From: Verrucomicrobiaceae bacterium
GTDB lineage: Bacteria; Verrucomicrobiota; Verrucomicrobiia; Verrucomicrobiales; Akkermansiaceae
Direction of reading: 5' to 3'
DNA length: 64,000 bases
Assembly (NCBI GenBank): GCA_027491155.1
Contig: JAIXWR010000033.1
Span: forward strand, 1-64,000
The notes under the pieces were generated by a model that had not been told where the DNA came from, searched no databases, and was given only the letters and a program-made list of their open reading frames with translations. Below, piece after piece: positions 32,035 to 40,444 of this stretch. The first letter of the stretch is position 1, and each line of letters opens with the position of its first letter. The position numbers and the translations under genes are program-made.

Positions 32035-33324
32035 ATGAAACCCATCCGCTTTTCCACCACGAGTGCGGTGACCCTCGTTCTGGCGCTGCCCGCCGCCGCG
32101 GACGTGATTTACAGCAACCTGAAGGACATCTCGATCCCCGCTAACTTCGACGGGGTCTATCTGGACGTGGATTCAGGCCTTTGGAACACCGATGCCAATG
32201 CGCCCCAGTCCGGCTGGGACATCAACCCGTTCTTCGGGGGATCGGTGATGTGGAACAGCCCCGGCTTCCAGCCGGTGCGCAGCGGCACGGGCGCGACGGA
32301 TGCGGTGCTGAACCTCGCGACCGGCACGGTGGTGAATGGCAGTAGTGTCTTCTCGACCTTCACCCAAGGGCCGGGCGGGCAGAATCCGGGCGGCCCGGGT
32401 TTCGGCTCCTCCGAAACCCACCTCGGTGCCGGTCCCGGGCAGTTCGTGGCGGGTAGCGAGGGGTATTTCGGCTTCCGCATGGCCGGTGGCAACTACGGCT
32501 GGATGCGCGTCGTGCTCACCAACAATACCGGCGGTGCCTTGATCAAGGAGTGGGCCTACGAGAACAGCGGTGCCGCGATCGGTGTCGGGAATGTCCGGCA
32601 CAGCGGTTCCACGGTGACCTTGGACTCGATCACCGGGCCCTTCACGGTTTCCTCGTCGATCACCGACGTCGGCGGCTCGACCAACCTGGCGAAGACCTCC
32701 GCCGGGACGGCGACCTTGACCGGAACCAACAGTTTCACCGGCACCACCACGGTCTCCAGCGGAACCCTGCTGGTGAACGGTTCCAACACCGGAACCGGCA
32801 CCGTCAGCGTGGATTCCGGCGCCACCCTCGGCGGCACCGGCAGCGTCGCCGGGGCGGTCAACGTCACCGGGGTGCTGGCCCCGGGCGCCTCGATCGCCAC
32901 CTTTTCCTCCGGTGCATTGACCATGAACGCCGGATCGACCTTCGCCTACGAGGCCTCCGGCAACGGTGCCAGCGGGGCCGACCTGATGGTCGTCAACGGC
33001 GCCCTTTCCCTCACCGATGTCTCGCTCGACCTGGTCGGGGCGGACCTCGGTTTGAACATCTGGGACGTGGGCGACAAGATCACGCTGATCAGTTACACGG
33101 GCACCGGCATCACCAGCGGATTCACCGGCTTCGATGACGACACCGTTTACACGTTCGGGGCGAACCAGTGGCTGTTCAACTACAACGACACGCTGGCCGG
33201 AAACAACTTCAACCTGGAAGCGACCGGCTCGAACTTCGTGACGCTGACCGCGGTTCCCGAGCCGGGCGTCGCGTTGCTCGGAGGCCTCGGTGTCCTCCTG
33301 CTCCTTCGCCGCCGCAGGGACTGA
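32035..33324 (+). CDS. PEP-CTERM protein with beta-strand repeat
   Basis: The 429-residue secreted protein begins with a signal peptide (MKPIRFSTTSAVTLVLALPA). The N-terminal half resembles a choice-of-anchor type passenger (SEGYFGFRMAGGNYGWMRV). One autotransporter-associated repeat follows (LAKTSAGTATLTGTNSFTGT near residue 220), and the protein ends in a PEP-CTERM tail (VPEPG, hydrophobic helix, RRRRD). It lies 44 bp after the giant gene and may be co-transcribed. Unlike that protein it carries an exosortase sorting signal. The ATG at 32035 is taken because it starts the signal peptide. Confidence 0.9.
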   Translation: MKPIRFSTTSAVTLVLALPAAADVIYSNLKDISIPANFDGVYLDVDSGLWNTDANAPQSGWDINPFFGGSVMWNSPGFQPVRSGTGATDAVLNLATGTVVNGSSVFSTFTQGPGGQNPGGPGFGSSETHLGAGPGQFVAGSEGYFGFRMAGGNYGWMRVVLTNNTGGALIKEWAYENSGAAIGVGNVRHSGSTVTLDSITGPFTVSSSITDVGGSTNLAKTSAGTATLTGTNSFTGTTTVSSGTLLVNGSNTGTGTVSVDSGATLGGTGSVAGAVNVTGVLAPGASIATFSSGALTMNAGSTFAYEASGNGASGADLMVVNGALSLTDVSLDLVGADLGLNIWDVGDKITLISYTGTGITSGFTGFDDDTVYTFGANQWLFNYNDTLAGNNFNLEATGSNFVTLTAVPEPGVALLGGLGVLLLLRRRRD

Positions 33325-33360
33325 GCTTTCCTGGAAGCCGGCGGGGCCCTCTCGAGGGGC

Positions 33361-33774
33361 TCACCAGTATTTCAGCGGCAGCACCACGGTGTCGCCTTCC
33401 TTGATGTCGATGACCGCCTTTTCGAAGGTCGGCTTCTCGCGGCGGATGCCGTTGCTGATGGCGACGCCTTCCTTGGGGATGCCGATGAAGTTCCGGTCGA
33501 GCAGGGCGTTCTGGTTGGTGTCGTGGATCACGCAGACGGCGTAGCGGCCGGGCTTGAGGTCGGTGAGCTTGATCTCGGTCGTGCCGGGTTTGGCATCGAC
33601 CTGCGTCTTGCGGGCGGCCTTCGCGGTTTCGTTCGGGAATCCGGCGGCGTCGGAGAACAGGAGCAGGGCCACCTTGCCGACGTTGTCCTTCACGCCCTCC
33701 ACCTTGATCGTCACCTCGCCGGCGCAGGCGAGGGAAGTGGCGAGGATCGTGGCGAGTGTGGCGGTCCGGATCAT
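33361..33774 (-). CDS. DUF2141 secreted protein
   Basis: The 137-residue protein has a signal peptide (MIRTATLATILATSLACA) and the DUF2141 pattern: GKVALLLFSDAAGFPNE, LKPGRYAVCVIHDTNQNALL, then GIPKEGVAISNGIRR. The domain is a small beta-sandwich of unknown role found in periplasmic or exported proteins. It sits downstream of the M32 carboxypeptidase gene on the same strand, separated by 69 bp. Confidence 0.85.
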   Translation of the reverse strand: MIRTATLATILATSLACAGEVTIKVEGVKDNVGKVALLLFSDAAGFPNETAKAARKTQVDAKPGTTEIKLTDLKPGRYAVCVIHDTNQNALLDRNFIGIPKEGVAISNGIRREKPTFEKAVIDIKEGDTVVLPLKYW

Positions 33775-33843
33775 GGCAGGGAGTTTCCCCCGGATCGGCG
33801 ATTCGGCAAGCCGGATTGCGGGCGGTCCCCGTGAAGCGGACTT

Positions 33844-35310
33844 TTACCGGTTGTATCGCGCGGCGAGGTGTTCGAGGTGGGCTTCCGGGGAAGGGGGGCT
33901 GCCGGTGGCGGCTTCGACGATCTCGGCGGGGGTGGGGACGGCGCCCTTCTGGTGAACATTCTCGCGCAGCCAGCCTAACAGCGGGGCGTAGTCGGCCTTC
34001 GCGTTGGCGGCGGCGATTTCCGGGAGGGAGGTGGCGGCGGCGAAGAGCTGGGCGGCGTTGAGGTTGCCGAGGGTGTAGGTGGGGAAGTAACCGAGGCCGC
34101 CCATCGACCAGTGGATGTCTTGCAAGCAACCGCGGGCGTCGTCCGGCGGGGTCATGCCGAACAGGTCGCGGAAGCTTTCGTTCCACGCGGCGGGGACGTC
34201 TTTCACGGCGAGTTCGCCGGAGACGAGGCGGCGCTCGAGGCCGAAGCGGAGCAGGATGTGGAGGTCGTAGGTGGCCTCGTCGGCTTCGACCCGGACGTAG
34301 GAGAACTCGGCGCGGTGGATGGCGGCGAGGAAGTCGTCAAGGGAGACGGTGGCGAGCTGCGGGAAGTGCTTTGCGGCGACGGGCAGCCATTTTTCCCAGA
34401 AGGGGCGGGAGCGGCCGACGTGGTTCTCCCAGAGGCGCGATTGGGATTCGTGGATTCCGAGCGAGGCGGCGTCGCCCGAGGGCAGGCCGAACTCGGCATC
34501 GGGCAGGCCTTGCTCGTAGAGGCCGTGGCCGGCTTCGTGCATCACGCCGAAGAGCGAGGAGGTGAAATCGCCCTCGTCATAGCGGGTGGTCAGCCGGACG
34601 TCGCGCGGGCCGAGGGTGGTGCAGAAGGGATGGGTGGTGGTGTCGATGCGGCCGGCTTTGAAGTCGAAGCCGAGGGACGCGGCGACTTCCGCATTGAAGG
34701 CCTGCTGGGCGGCGATCGGGTAGGGGCCGGCGGGGAGTCTGGCGTTGCGGCTGTTAGAGCGCTCGACGGCGGCGGCGGCGAGGTCGCGGAGGCGGGGTTG
34801 GAGGGCATCGAACAGAGTGGCGATCCCGGCGGCGGTGGCATCGCGTTCGTAGGTGTCGACCAGGGCGTCGTAGGGCTCGGCGGCGTAGCCCCAGCGTTCC
34901 GCCTTCTCGCGGGCGATGGCGAGCAGGGCATCGAGGTGCGGGGCGAAGAGCGTGAAGTCGGATTTCTTGCGGGCTTCGGCCCAGGCTTGCTTGCCGAGCG
35001 ATGAGGCCACGGCTTCGCGGGCGACGAGTTCGCCGGGGAGCTTGGTGGCGCGGTCGAAATCGCGGCGCATGGCGGCGGCGAGGGCGGGCGCGCTTCCTTC
35101 GGCTTCGGCGGCAGCGAGGGCGTCGCCCCAAGCGGCGGATGTGCCGAGGTCGTGGGCCTTTTCGGAAAGCCAGGCGAGCTGGTCGGCGCGCCACGCATGG
35201 CCATCGTCGGGCAGATAGGTTTCCTGGTCCCAGCCGATCACCGAGGCGGCGCTGGCGACGAGGGCCCGTTCGCGGGCGAGGGTGCGGAGAAGATCGAGGG
35301 CGGCGGGCAT
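33844..35310 (-). CDS. M32-family metallocarboxypeptidase (carboxypeptidase Taq type)
   Basis: The 488-residue cytoplasmic enzyme has the zinc motif HEAGH (in FGVMHEAGHGLYEQGL, near residue 256). M32 hallmarks include the segment DVRLTTRYDEGDFTSSLFG just before it, plus GIHESQSRLWENHVGRS and SYVRVEADEATYDLHI after it. The family removes C-terminal residues from peptides. The ATG at 35310 gives the usual length of about 500; the frame continues upstream into a repeat-bearing intergenic region and should not be used. Confidence 0.93.
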   Translation of the reverse strand: MPAALDLLRTLARERALVASAASVIGWDQETYLPDDGHAWRADQLAWLSEKAHDLGTSAAWGDALAAAEAEGSAPALAAAMRRDFDRATKLPGELVAREAVASSLGKQAWAEARKKSDFTLFAPHLDALLAIAREKAERWGYAAEPYDALVDTYERDATAAGIATLFDALQPRLRDLAAAAVERSNSRNARLPAGPYPIAAQQAFNAEVAASLGFDFKAGRIDTTTHPFCTTLGPRDVRLTTRYDEGDFTSSLFGVMHEAGHGLYEQGLPDAEFGLPSGDAASLGIHESQSRLWENHVGRSRPFWEKWLPVAAKHFPQLATVSLDDFLAAIHRAEFSYVRVEADEATYDLHILLRFGLERRLVSGELAVKDVPAAWNESFRDLFGMTPPDDARGCLQDIHWSMGGLGYFPTYTLGNLNAAQLFAAATSLPEIAAANAKADYAPLLGWLRENVHQKGAVPTPAEIVEAATGSPPSPEAHLEHLAARYNR

Positions 35311-35373
35311 GGGCGGAGCTTGGCGGCGGCGAGTGGCGGGTGCAATGACGGAGGCGGGGATCTGGAGTGCGAC

Positions 35374-35520
35374 GGCACGACGTCGCTTTGGCTTGGGGTG
35401 AATTGGGCGGCACCCCCGAGGCCGCGGACCGGCAGGAAAGGCGATCCGTGGCTGTGAGAGTGTAGCATCCGCCCCCAGAGCGAAAGCTGCGTCGTGCCGC
35501 AGCAGTCCAAAGGGTGGACT
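35374..35520. repeat. REPIN-like inverted repeat element
   Basis: The arm at 35374-35398 (begins GGCACGACGTCGCTTTGG) and the arm at 35472-35498 (ends GAAAGCTGCGTCGTGCC) are imperfect inverted copies separated by 73 bp. A smaller perfect hairpin AGTCCA-AAGGG-TGGACT follows at 35504-35520. The element fills most of the 259-bp gap between the divergent M32 and ornithine cyclodeaminase genes. No transposase is nearby. Confidence 0.65.
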
Positions 35521-35569
35521 CCTTGGAGGCTTGCCTCGCCCGGGGTGGCGGGGAAACTCCACCGCACTC

Positions 35570-36526
35570 ATGAAGATCCTCACCGACGATCACGTTCACG
35601 CGGCGTTGCGTTATCCGGAGTTCATCGATGCCTTGCAGGAAGGCTTTGCGGGAGACTTCACCATGCCGCCGCGGCAGGTGATGCTGCTGGATCCGGAGTC
35701 GGGCGGGCACGAGGCTTTCGCGATGTTGCCGTCGTGGAACGACGAGGTGATCGCGCTGAAGGCCTTCACCTACTTCCCGGACAACAAGCCGCCGTATCGC
35801 TCGCTGTATTCGAAGATCCTGGTCTTCGACCGGGCGCATGGCGAACCACTGGCGCTGGTGGACGGGAGCAGCGTGACCTACTGGCGGACCGCAGGCGTCT
35901 CGGCGCTGGCCTCGCGATATCTTTCGCGGCCCGAGTCGTCCTCGATGCTGCTGTTAGGCACGGGAAATCTCGCGCCTTATCTGATCCGGGCCCATGCCAG
36001 TGTGCGGACGTTGAAGACGGTGAAGGTCTGGGGTCGCGATGCGGCGAAAGCGCGGGCGTTGGTCGGGCGGATGGCGGGGGAGTTGCCGGGGATCCGCTTC
36101 GAGGTGGCGGAGGATCTTGAAGCGGCCTGCGGCGAGTCGGACATCGTCGTGGCGGCGACCGGAAGCCCGGAGATCCTGATCCGCGGGGCCTGGCTGCGGC
36201 CGGGGACGCATTGCGATTTCCTGGGCAACCACCATGCGACGAAACGCGAGTGCGATACCGAAGCGGTGACCCGCTCGCGGGTTTACGTCGATACCCGGGC
36301 GAACTGCTTCCGCGAGGCCGGGGAGATCCTGGTGCCGATCGAGGAAGGGGTGTTCGCGAAAGAACAGGTGGTCGGGGAGTTGGCGGAGTTGTGCCGGGGA
36401 AGCGTGCCGGGGCGGACCTCGGCGGAGGAGATCACGCTGTTCAAATCGGTGGGCTGTGCGCTGGGGGATTTGTGCGGGGCGCTGGCGACGTGGCGGGCGG
36501 CGATAGAGAATGGCGGAGCGTTCTGA
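35570..36526 (+). CDS. Ornithine cyclodeaminase / mu-crystallin family protein
   Basis: The 318-residue NAD(P)-binding protein shows the family pattern: PPRQVMLLDPES, ALKAFTYFPDNKPPYRSLYS, GSSVTYWRTAGVSALASRYL, the Rossmann loop LLLGTGNLAPY and the later DIVVAATGSPEIL. Family members include ornithine cyclodeaminase (proline from ornithine) and alanine or ketimine dehydrogenases; the substrate cannot be decided. It converges on agmatine deiminase, so a role in arginine-related metabolism is possible. The ATG at 35570 fits the family start. Confidence 0.88.
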   Translation: MKILTDDHVHAALRYPEFIDALQEGFAGDFTMPPRQVMLLDPESGGHEAFAMLPSWNDEVIALKAFTYFPDNKPPYRSLYSKILVFDRAHGEPLALVDGSSVTYWRTAGVSALASRYLSRPESSSMLLLGTGNLAPYLIRAHASVRTLKTVKVWGRDAAKARALVGRMAGELPGIRFEVAEDLEAACGESDIVVAATGSPEILIRGAWLRPGTHCDFLGNHHATKRECDTEAVTRSRVYVDTRANCFREAGEILVPIEEGVFAKEQVVGELAELCRGSVPGRTSAEEITLFKSVGCALGDLCGALATWRAAIENGGAF

Positions 36527-36563
36527 CGAAGCGGGCGGCTGGATGCCGCCTGTCCGCCGTCAT

Positions 36564-36580
36564 GTCGCCTCCAAGGCGAC
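36564..36580. other. Hairpin between convergent genes
   Basis: Perfect GTCGCCT-CCA-AGGCGAC inverted repeat between the ends of the ornithine cyclodeaminase and agmatine deiminase genes. It has no T-run; it may act as a bidirectional transcription end or be a repeat remnant. Confidence 0.4.
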
Positions 36581-36617
36581 ACTCCAGTGGGCGATCGCGA
36601 ATGCGAAGTCGGGGTCA

Positions 36618-37664
36618 CTATGCCGGCTGCTGCTGCGAGATGCAGTGCAGCGTGCCTCCTTCCTCGACGAGGTCGAGGCAGTCGATGCCGGTGACCTCGC
36701 GGTCGGGGAAGAGTTCGCGGAGCAGGCCGAGGGCGCGGTCGTCGTTGCGGTTCTGGCGGAAGGTCGGGACGAGCAGGCCGCCGTTGACGATGAGGAAATT
36801 GACGTACGACGCGGGTAGTACCGGCAGCCGCCAGCCGGGGACGGCGCAGGCTTCGGGCAGGGCGATCTCGATGACTTCGAAGTTGCGGCCGTCGGGGCGG
36901 GTGAAGTCGCGGAGGCGGTTCAAGTTGTCGTCGAGCACCGGGTGGTTCGGCGATTCTCGGTCCTTTTCGACGCAGGCGACGATCATCGAGTCGTCGACGA
37001 AGCGGGCGAGGTCGTCGATGTGGCCGTCGGTGTCGTCGCCTTCGATGCCCTGCTTGAGCCAGAGGACGTCGCGGACGCCGAGGGTGTCGCGGAGCTTTTG
37101 CTCGATCTCGCGGCGGGAGAGGTGCGGGTTGCGGTTGGGGTTGAGGAGGACGGCTTCGGTGGTGAGGAGCTGGCCGAGGCCGTTGATTTCGATGGCGCCG
37201 CCCTCGAGGATCATGCCGCCTTCGAAGCGCCTCAGGCCGAGCGAATCGGCGACGGCGCGCGGGATGTCGTCGTCGAGGTCGTAGGGCGGGAACTTGCCGC
37301 CCCAGGCGTTGAAGCCCCAGTCGCTGACCGCGAGTTCTCCGGTGTCGCGGTGCTTGAGGAAGATCGGGCCGTGGTCGCGGCACCAGACGTCGTTGTGCGG
37401 GTGGTCGAAGAGCTGGACGCGTTCGGGGACGGCCTTGGCGCGGTTGCAGGCGGCATGGATGGCGTCGTGGTCGGCGCCGGGGGCGTTGATGCGGACGATT
37501 TCGTGGCGGCTGACGGCGGCGGCGATCTCGGCGAACTTTTGCCAGATCAGGTCGCGCTTGGAGCCGCCCCAGTGGCGCGGGTCGTCGACCGGCCAGGAAA
37601 GCCAGACGGCTTCCTGCGGGGACCATTCGGGCGGCATCGCGAATCCTTGGGCGGCGGGAGTCAT
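36618..37664 (-). CDS. aguA: Agmatine deiminase
   Basis: This enzyme of the peptidyl-arginine deiminase fold converts agmatine to N-carbamoylputrescine. The 348-residue product starts near MPPEWSPQEAVWLSWP and has the guanidine-site segment NDVWCRDHGPIFLK. The catalytic His lies in DDTDGHIDDLARFV, and the nucleophilic Cys341 in EEGGTLHCISQQQPA at the extreme C-terminus. All expected active-site residues are present. A partner N-carbamoylputrescine amidohydrolase is not in the window. The ATG at 37664 is chosen; the frame extends 12 codons further. Confidence 0.94.
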   Translation of the reverse strand: MTPAAQGFAMPPEWSPQEAVWLSWPVDDPRHWGGSKRDLIWQKFAEIAAAVSRHEIVRINAPGADHDAIHAACNRAKAVPERVQLFDHPHNDVWCRDHGPIFLKHRDTGELAVSDWGFNAWGGKFPPYDLDDDIPRAVADSLGLRRFEGGMILEGGAIEINGLGQLLTTEAVLLNPNRNPHLSRREIEQKLRDTLGVRDVLWLKQGIEGDDTDGHIDDLARFVDDSMIVACVEKDRESPNHPVLDDNLNRLRDFTRPDGRNFEVIEIALPEACAVPGWRLPVLPASYVNFLIVNGGLLVPTFRQNRNDDRALGLLRELFPDREVTGIDCLDLVEEGGTLHCISQQQPA

Positions 37665-37741
37665 GTGGCGGGAGGATGGACGCCGCCATTTAAAGATCAA
37701 ACCTTGAACATCGGCTGAAACCGTTGGCGTATCGGCGGGCT

Positions 37742-38770
37742 ATGAAGTCGTTGTTTGTCTGGATGGGGCTCTTGGGTATGCAGGGCGTGCTGTTCGCGGA
37801 TGGAACATGGACGCCCCGAGTGTGGCCGGATCCGCTGCGGGCATTAGACACAATCAAACCGGAGACGTTCCCGAAGACTCATCAAAGCTGGCAGGTGCCG
37901 GACGGTCCGGTGGTGCTTCATGGCGATTTCTTTGGTGACGGCCGGCATCTGGCGCTGGTGGGAACTTCTGTCACCACGTTCGCGGCCGGGGACAAGGAGG
38001 GGTGGAAAGTCGTGTCGAATCATGAAGTGGATCCGGCGTGGACACCCGCCGGCAAGGAGCACGAGGATGCGGCCCACTACAATATCGGGGCCCCGACGGT
38101 GCCCTTCGTTCTGAAGGATCTGAACGGAGACGAGGTGCCCGAGGTGCTAGTGGCGTTCAACAATGACGGCTATCAACTGGGCTTTGCGATCGCGAAAAAG
38201 AAGGGGGACGGCATCGAGTTTCTCAAGGTCCAGTCCGATCATGGCGAACCGGATTTCCGCCACGATTACTTGGTCTTGTCCTCCAACAATTCTGGTCGAA
38301 AGGCGTGGTGGGGAGGCTTTACCTATTGCCGGTGGAAGGAGGGGGTGCCGGTGCCTGCCGCTGTTTGGGTGGACGATGCCCGGGACCCTGAAATCTTGCG
38401 ATGGATTGTCGTGCGATGCCAAGGGGAGAAAGGAGAGAAGGCCTTCGAGGTCTTGATGGATGAGGACGGGCTTTGGAAGGTTCGCAGCGTCACGTGGACA
38501 TCCGGCGTCGAGGTCTCGGATTCCAAGGAATTCGCAACCATTCGGATCGAGACCGGTCCCGCCGGGCTCGAAAGCATGAACGCTTCCCGGGCCGCCGATG
38601 CGCTGGTCTTCGAATTGATCTCCGGGGTGACGGGCGCGGCGTGGAAGGCGGACGAGGTCGGGGGCGAGGGCTTCGACTACGCCAAAGAGAGCGCGAAGCT
38701 CAAGGTTGAGATCGAGGGGAATGCGGAAGCGAAAGAGTTTCTCAAGCGCCGGTCCCCCGGGCCCCGGTGA
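37742..38770 (+). CDS. Secreted hypothetical protein with FG-GAP-like segment
   Basis: The 342-residue protein has a signal peptide (MKSLFVWMGLLGMQGVLFA) and is then soluble. One segment, VPFVLKDLNGDEVPEVLVAFNNDG (residues about 120-143), resembles a calcium-binding FG-GAP/VCBS-type loop (DLNGDEVPE). No other domain is recognised. The codon use is less GC-ending than in its neighbours. The function is unknown; it is probably periplasmic or cell-surface. The ATG at 37742 places the signal peptide at the terminus. Confidence 0.75.
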   Translation: MKSLFVWMGLLGMQGVLFADGTWTPRVWPDPLRALDTIKPETFPKTHQSWQVPDGPVVLHGDFFGDGRHLALVGTSVTTFAAGDKEGWKVVSNHEVDPAWTPAGKEHEDAAHYNIGAPTVPFVLKDLNGDEVPEVLVAFNNDGYQLGFAIAKKKGDGIEFLKVQSDHGEPDFRHDYLVLSSNNSGRKAWWGGFTYCRWKEGVPVPAAVWVDDARDPEILRWIVVRCQGEKGEKAFEVLMDEDGLWKVRSVTWTSGVEVSDSKEFATIRIETGPAGLESMNASRAADALVFELISGVTGAAWKADEVGGEGFDYAKESAKLKVEIEGNAEAKEFLKRRSPGPR

Positions 38771-38820
38771 ATTGCGGGTTGGCAGGTTTGCAATTCTTTG
38801 CGGGACTTCTCCCATTGCCG

Positions 38821-38850
38821 AGGATTTCGCGTGAATTCGCGGATTTCGTG
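38821..38850. repeat. GGATTTCGCG/GAATTCGCG repeat
   Basis: The 96-bp gap holds GGATTTCGCGTGAATTCGCG followed by GGATTTCGTG. This is a short repeat of the GATTTCGCGAATTCGCGG kind that recurs between genes in such genomes. It lies 16 bp before the phosphoesterase start. Confidence 0.5.
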
Positions 38851-38866
38851 ACGTATCGAGACGCTC

Positions 38867-40060
38867 ATGAAGCGACGTGGATTCCTTGGGAAGTTGGCAG
38901 GCGGTTCGGTGGCAGGGGCGGCGGGGATTTCCGCGGCTCAGGATCCAGCTCAGGCGGCAGTGGCAGGGCCGCTGGTGAAGACGCCGGCGGTGATCATGGC
39001 GCCGCGGCACGATGGGGTGGAAGTGGTGTGGGCGGTGTCGCGTTTGGCGAAGGGCCGGGTGGAGTGGAAGGGCGAGGACGGCAGTTCGGGGACCGCGGCG
39101 GCGGATCGTTTCGGGATGGTGCCGCAGGGCGATGAGGTTTTGCGGGTAAGGATCGAGGGGCTGAAAGCGGGCGGAAAGTATCAGCTCCGGGCGATCACCG
39201 AGGCGGCGGACGGCAAGGAGAAGATCGATGGACCGTGGAAGAAATTCGGCACGCTGGACCCGTTGGGGAAGTCGACGGAATTCGTGGTGTGGAACGACAC
39301 CCATCAGAACGCCGCGACGATCGAGAAGCTCCACGCTCTCACCCCCGGTGGGGATTTCCTGCTGTGGAACGGCGATACCTGCAACGACTGGCATCAGGAG
39401 GACTGGCTGGTGCCGACGCTGCTGCATCCGGCGGGGCAGGACGTCAGCGAGGGCCGGCCCTTGTTGCTGGTCTGGGGCAATCACGACGTCCGCGGCAAGT
39501 GGGCCTACAAGGTGCCGGAGATGGTCGCGACGCCGGAGGGCCGGCCGTTCTACGCCTTCCGCAGCGGGCCGGTGGCGGTAATTTGCCTGCATACCGGGGA
39601 GGACAAGCCGGACGATCATCCGAGCTTCGGCGGGCGGGTCGCCTTCGAGGCGCTGCGCAAGGAGCAGGCGGAGTGGTTGAAGGCGGTCACGGCCCGGCCG
39701 GAGTTCCGGGACGCTCCGTATCGCATGGTCTTCTGCCACATCCCGCTGCGCTGGAAGAGCGAGGAGGTGAAGGACTACACGAAGGGCGGCTACGATTCCT
39801 TTAGTAGATCGAGCCGCGAGGCCTGGCACGACGCGCTGGTGGCGTGGAAGACGCAGGTCGTGGTGTCCGGCCACATGCACCAGACGGCGTGGATTCCCGG
39901 CACGGCGGAGTTTCCCTACGGCCAACTGGTCGGCGGCGGGCCGCAGCCGGATCGGGCGACGTGGATCGAGGGCAAGGCGGACGCGACGGCGCTTCGCTTC
40001 GTGATGAAGGGGCTCGATGGCAAGGTGATCGAGACCGTGGAATTCAAGCCGCTGGCCTGA
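38867..40060 (+). CDS. Tat-exported calcineurin-like metallophosphoesterase
   Basis: The 397-residue protein opens with a twin-arginine signal (MKRRGFLGKLAGGSVAGAAG). An Ig/fibronectin-like region follows (residues about 40-130), as in purple acid phosphatases. Metal-binding motifs of the metallophosphoesterase core are NDTHQN, WNGDTCND, WGNHDVRG, FCHIPLRW and SGHMHQTAW, all intact. It presumably hydrolyses a phosphoester in the periplasm; the substrate is unknown. Its end abuts the convergent DUF486 gene with no gap. Confidence 0.9.
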   Translation: MKRRGFLGKLAGGSVAGAAGISAAQDPAQAAVAGPLVKTPAVIMAPRHDGVEVVWAVSRLAKGRVEWKGEDGSSGTAAADRFGMVPQGDEVLRVRIEGLKAGGKYQLRAITEAADGKEKIDGPWKKFGTLDPLGKSTEFVVWNDTHQNAATIEKLHALTPGGDFLLWNGDTCNDWHQEDWLVPTLLHPAGQDVSEGRPLLLVWGNHDVRGKWAYKVPEMVATPEGRPFYAFRSGPVAVICLHTGEDKPDDHPSFGGRVAFEALRKEQAEWLKAVTARPEFRDAPYRMVFCHIPLRWKSEEVKDYTKGGYDSFSRSSREAWHDALVAWKTQVVVSGHMHQTAWIPGTAEFPYGQLVGGGPQPDRATWIEGKADATALRFVMKGLDGKVIETVEFKPLA

Positions 40061-40414
40061 TCATCCCGCGGCGAGCTTGTCGCGGAACATGAAGAACACA
40101 GCGCCGGCCATGCACAGGGCGGCGTAGAGGTAGTTCAGCGTGAGCTTTTCCTTCAGGTAGAAGACCGCGAAGGGGACGAACACGGTGAGCGTGATGACCT
40201 CCTGGAGGATCTTGAGCTGGCCGGTGCTGTAGGCGGTGGAACCGATGCGGTTCGCCGGGACTTGCAGCAGGTACTCAAACAGCGCGATGCCCCAGGAAAA
40301 CAGCGCGGCGATGATCCACGGCTTCTCCTTCATGTCCTTCAGGTGGGCATACCACGCGAAGGTCATGAAGATGTTGGAGAGGGAAAGCAGGGCGATCGTC
40401 TTGAGCAGTGTCAC
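40061..40414 (-). CDS. DMT-superfamily protein, DUF486
   Basis: This 117-residue membrane protein has four hydrophobic helices. The DUF486 pattern is clear: SNIFMTFAWYAHLKDMKEKP, ALFEYLLQVPANRIG and LKILQEVITLTVFVPFAVFY. The family is a four-helix relative of drug/metabolite transporters with no proven substrate. Confidence 0.9.
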   Translation of the reverse strand: MTLLKTIALLSLSNIFMTFAWYAHLKDMKEKPWIIAALFSWGIALFEYLLQVPANRIGSTAYSTGQLKILQEVITLTVFVPFAVFYLKEKLTLNYLYAALCMAGAVFFMFRDKLAAG

Positions 40415-40444
40415 GCCCCGGACTACGGGCTGCGTGCCCCGCGA

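Noticed and set aside
34111-35004. Plus-strand open frame of 297 codons over the M32 gene
   Set aside because: Antisense to a protein with an intact HEAGH motif; composition is shadow-like.
36942-37718. Plus-strand open frame of 258 codons over agmatine deiminase
   Set aside because: Antisense to an enzyme with all catalytic residues; no domain in the plus-strand product.
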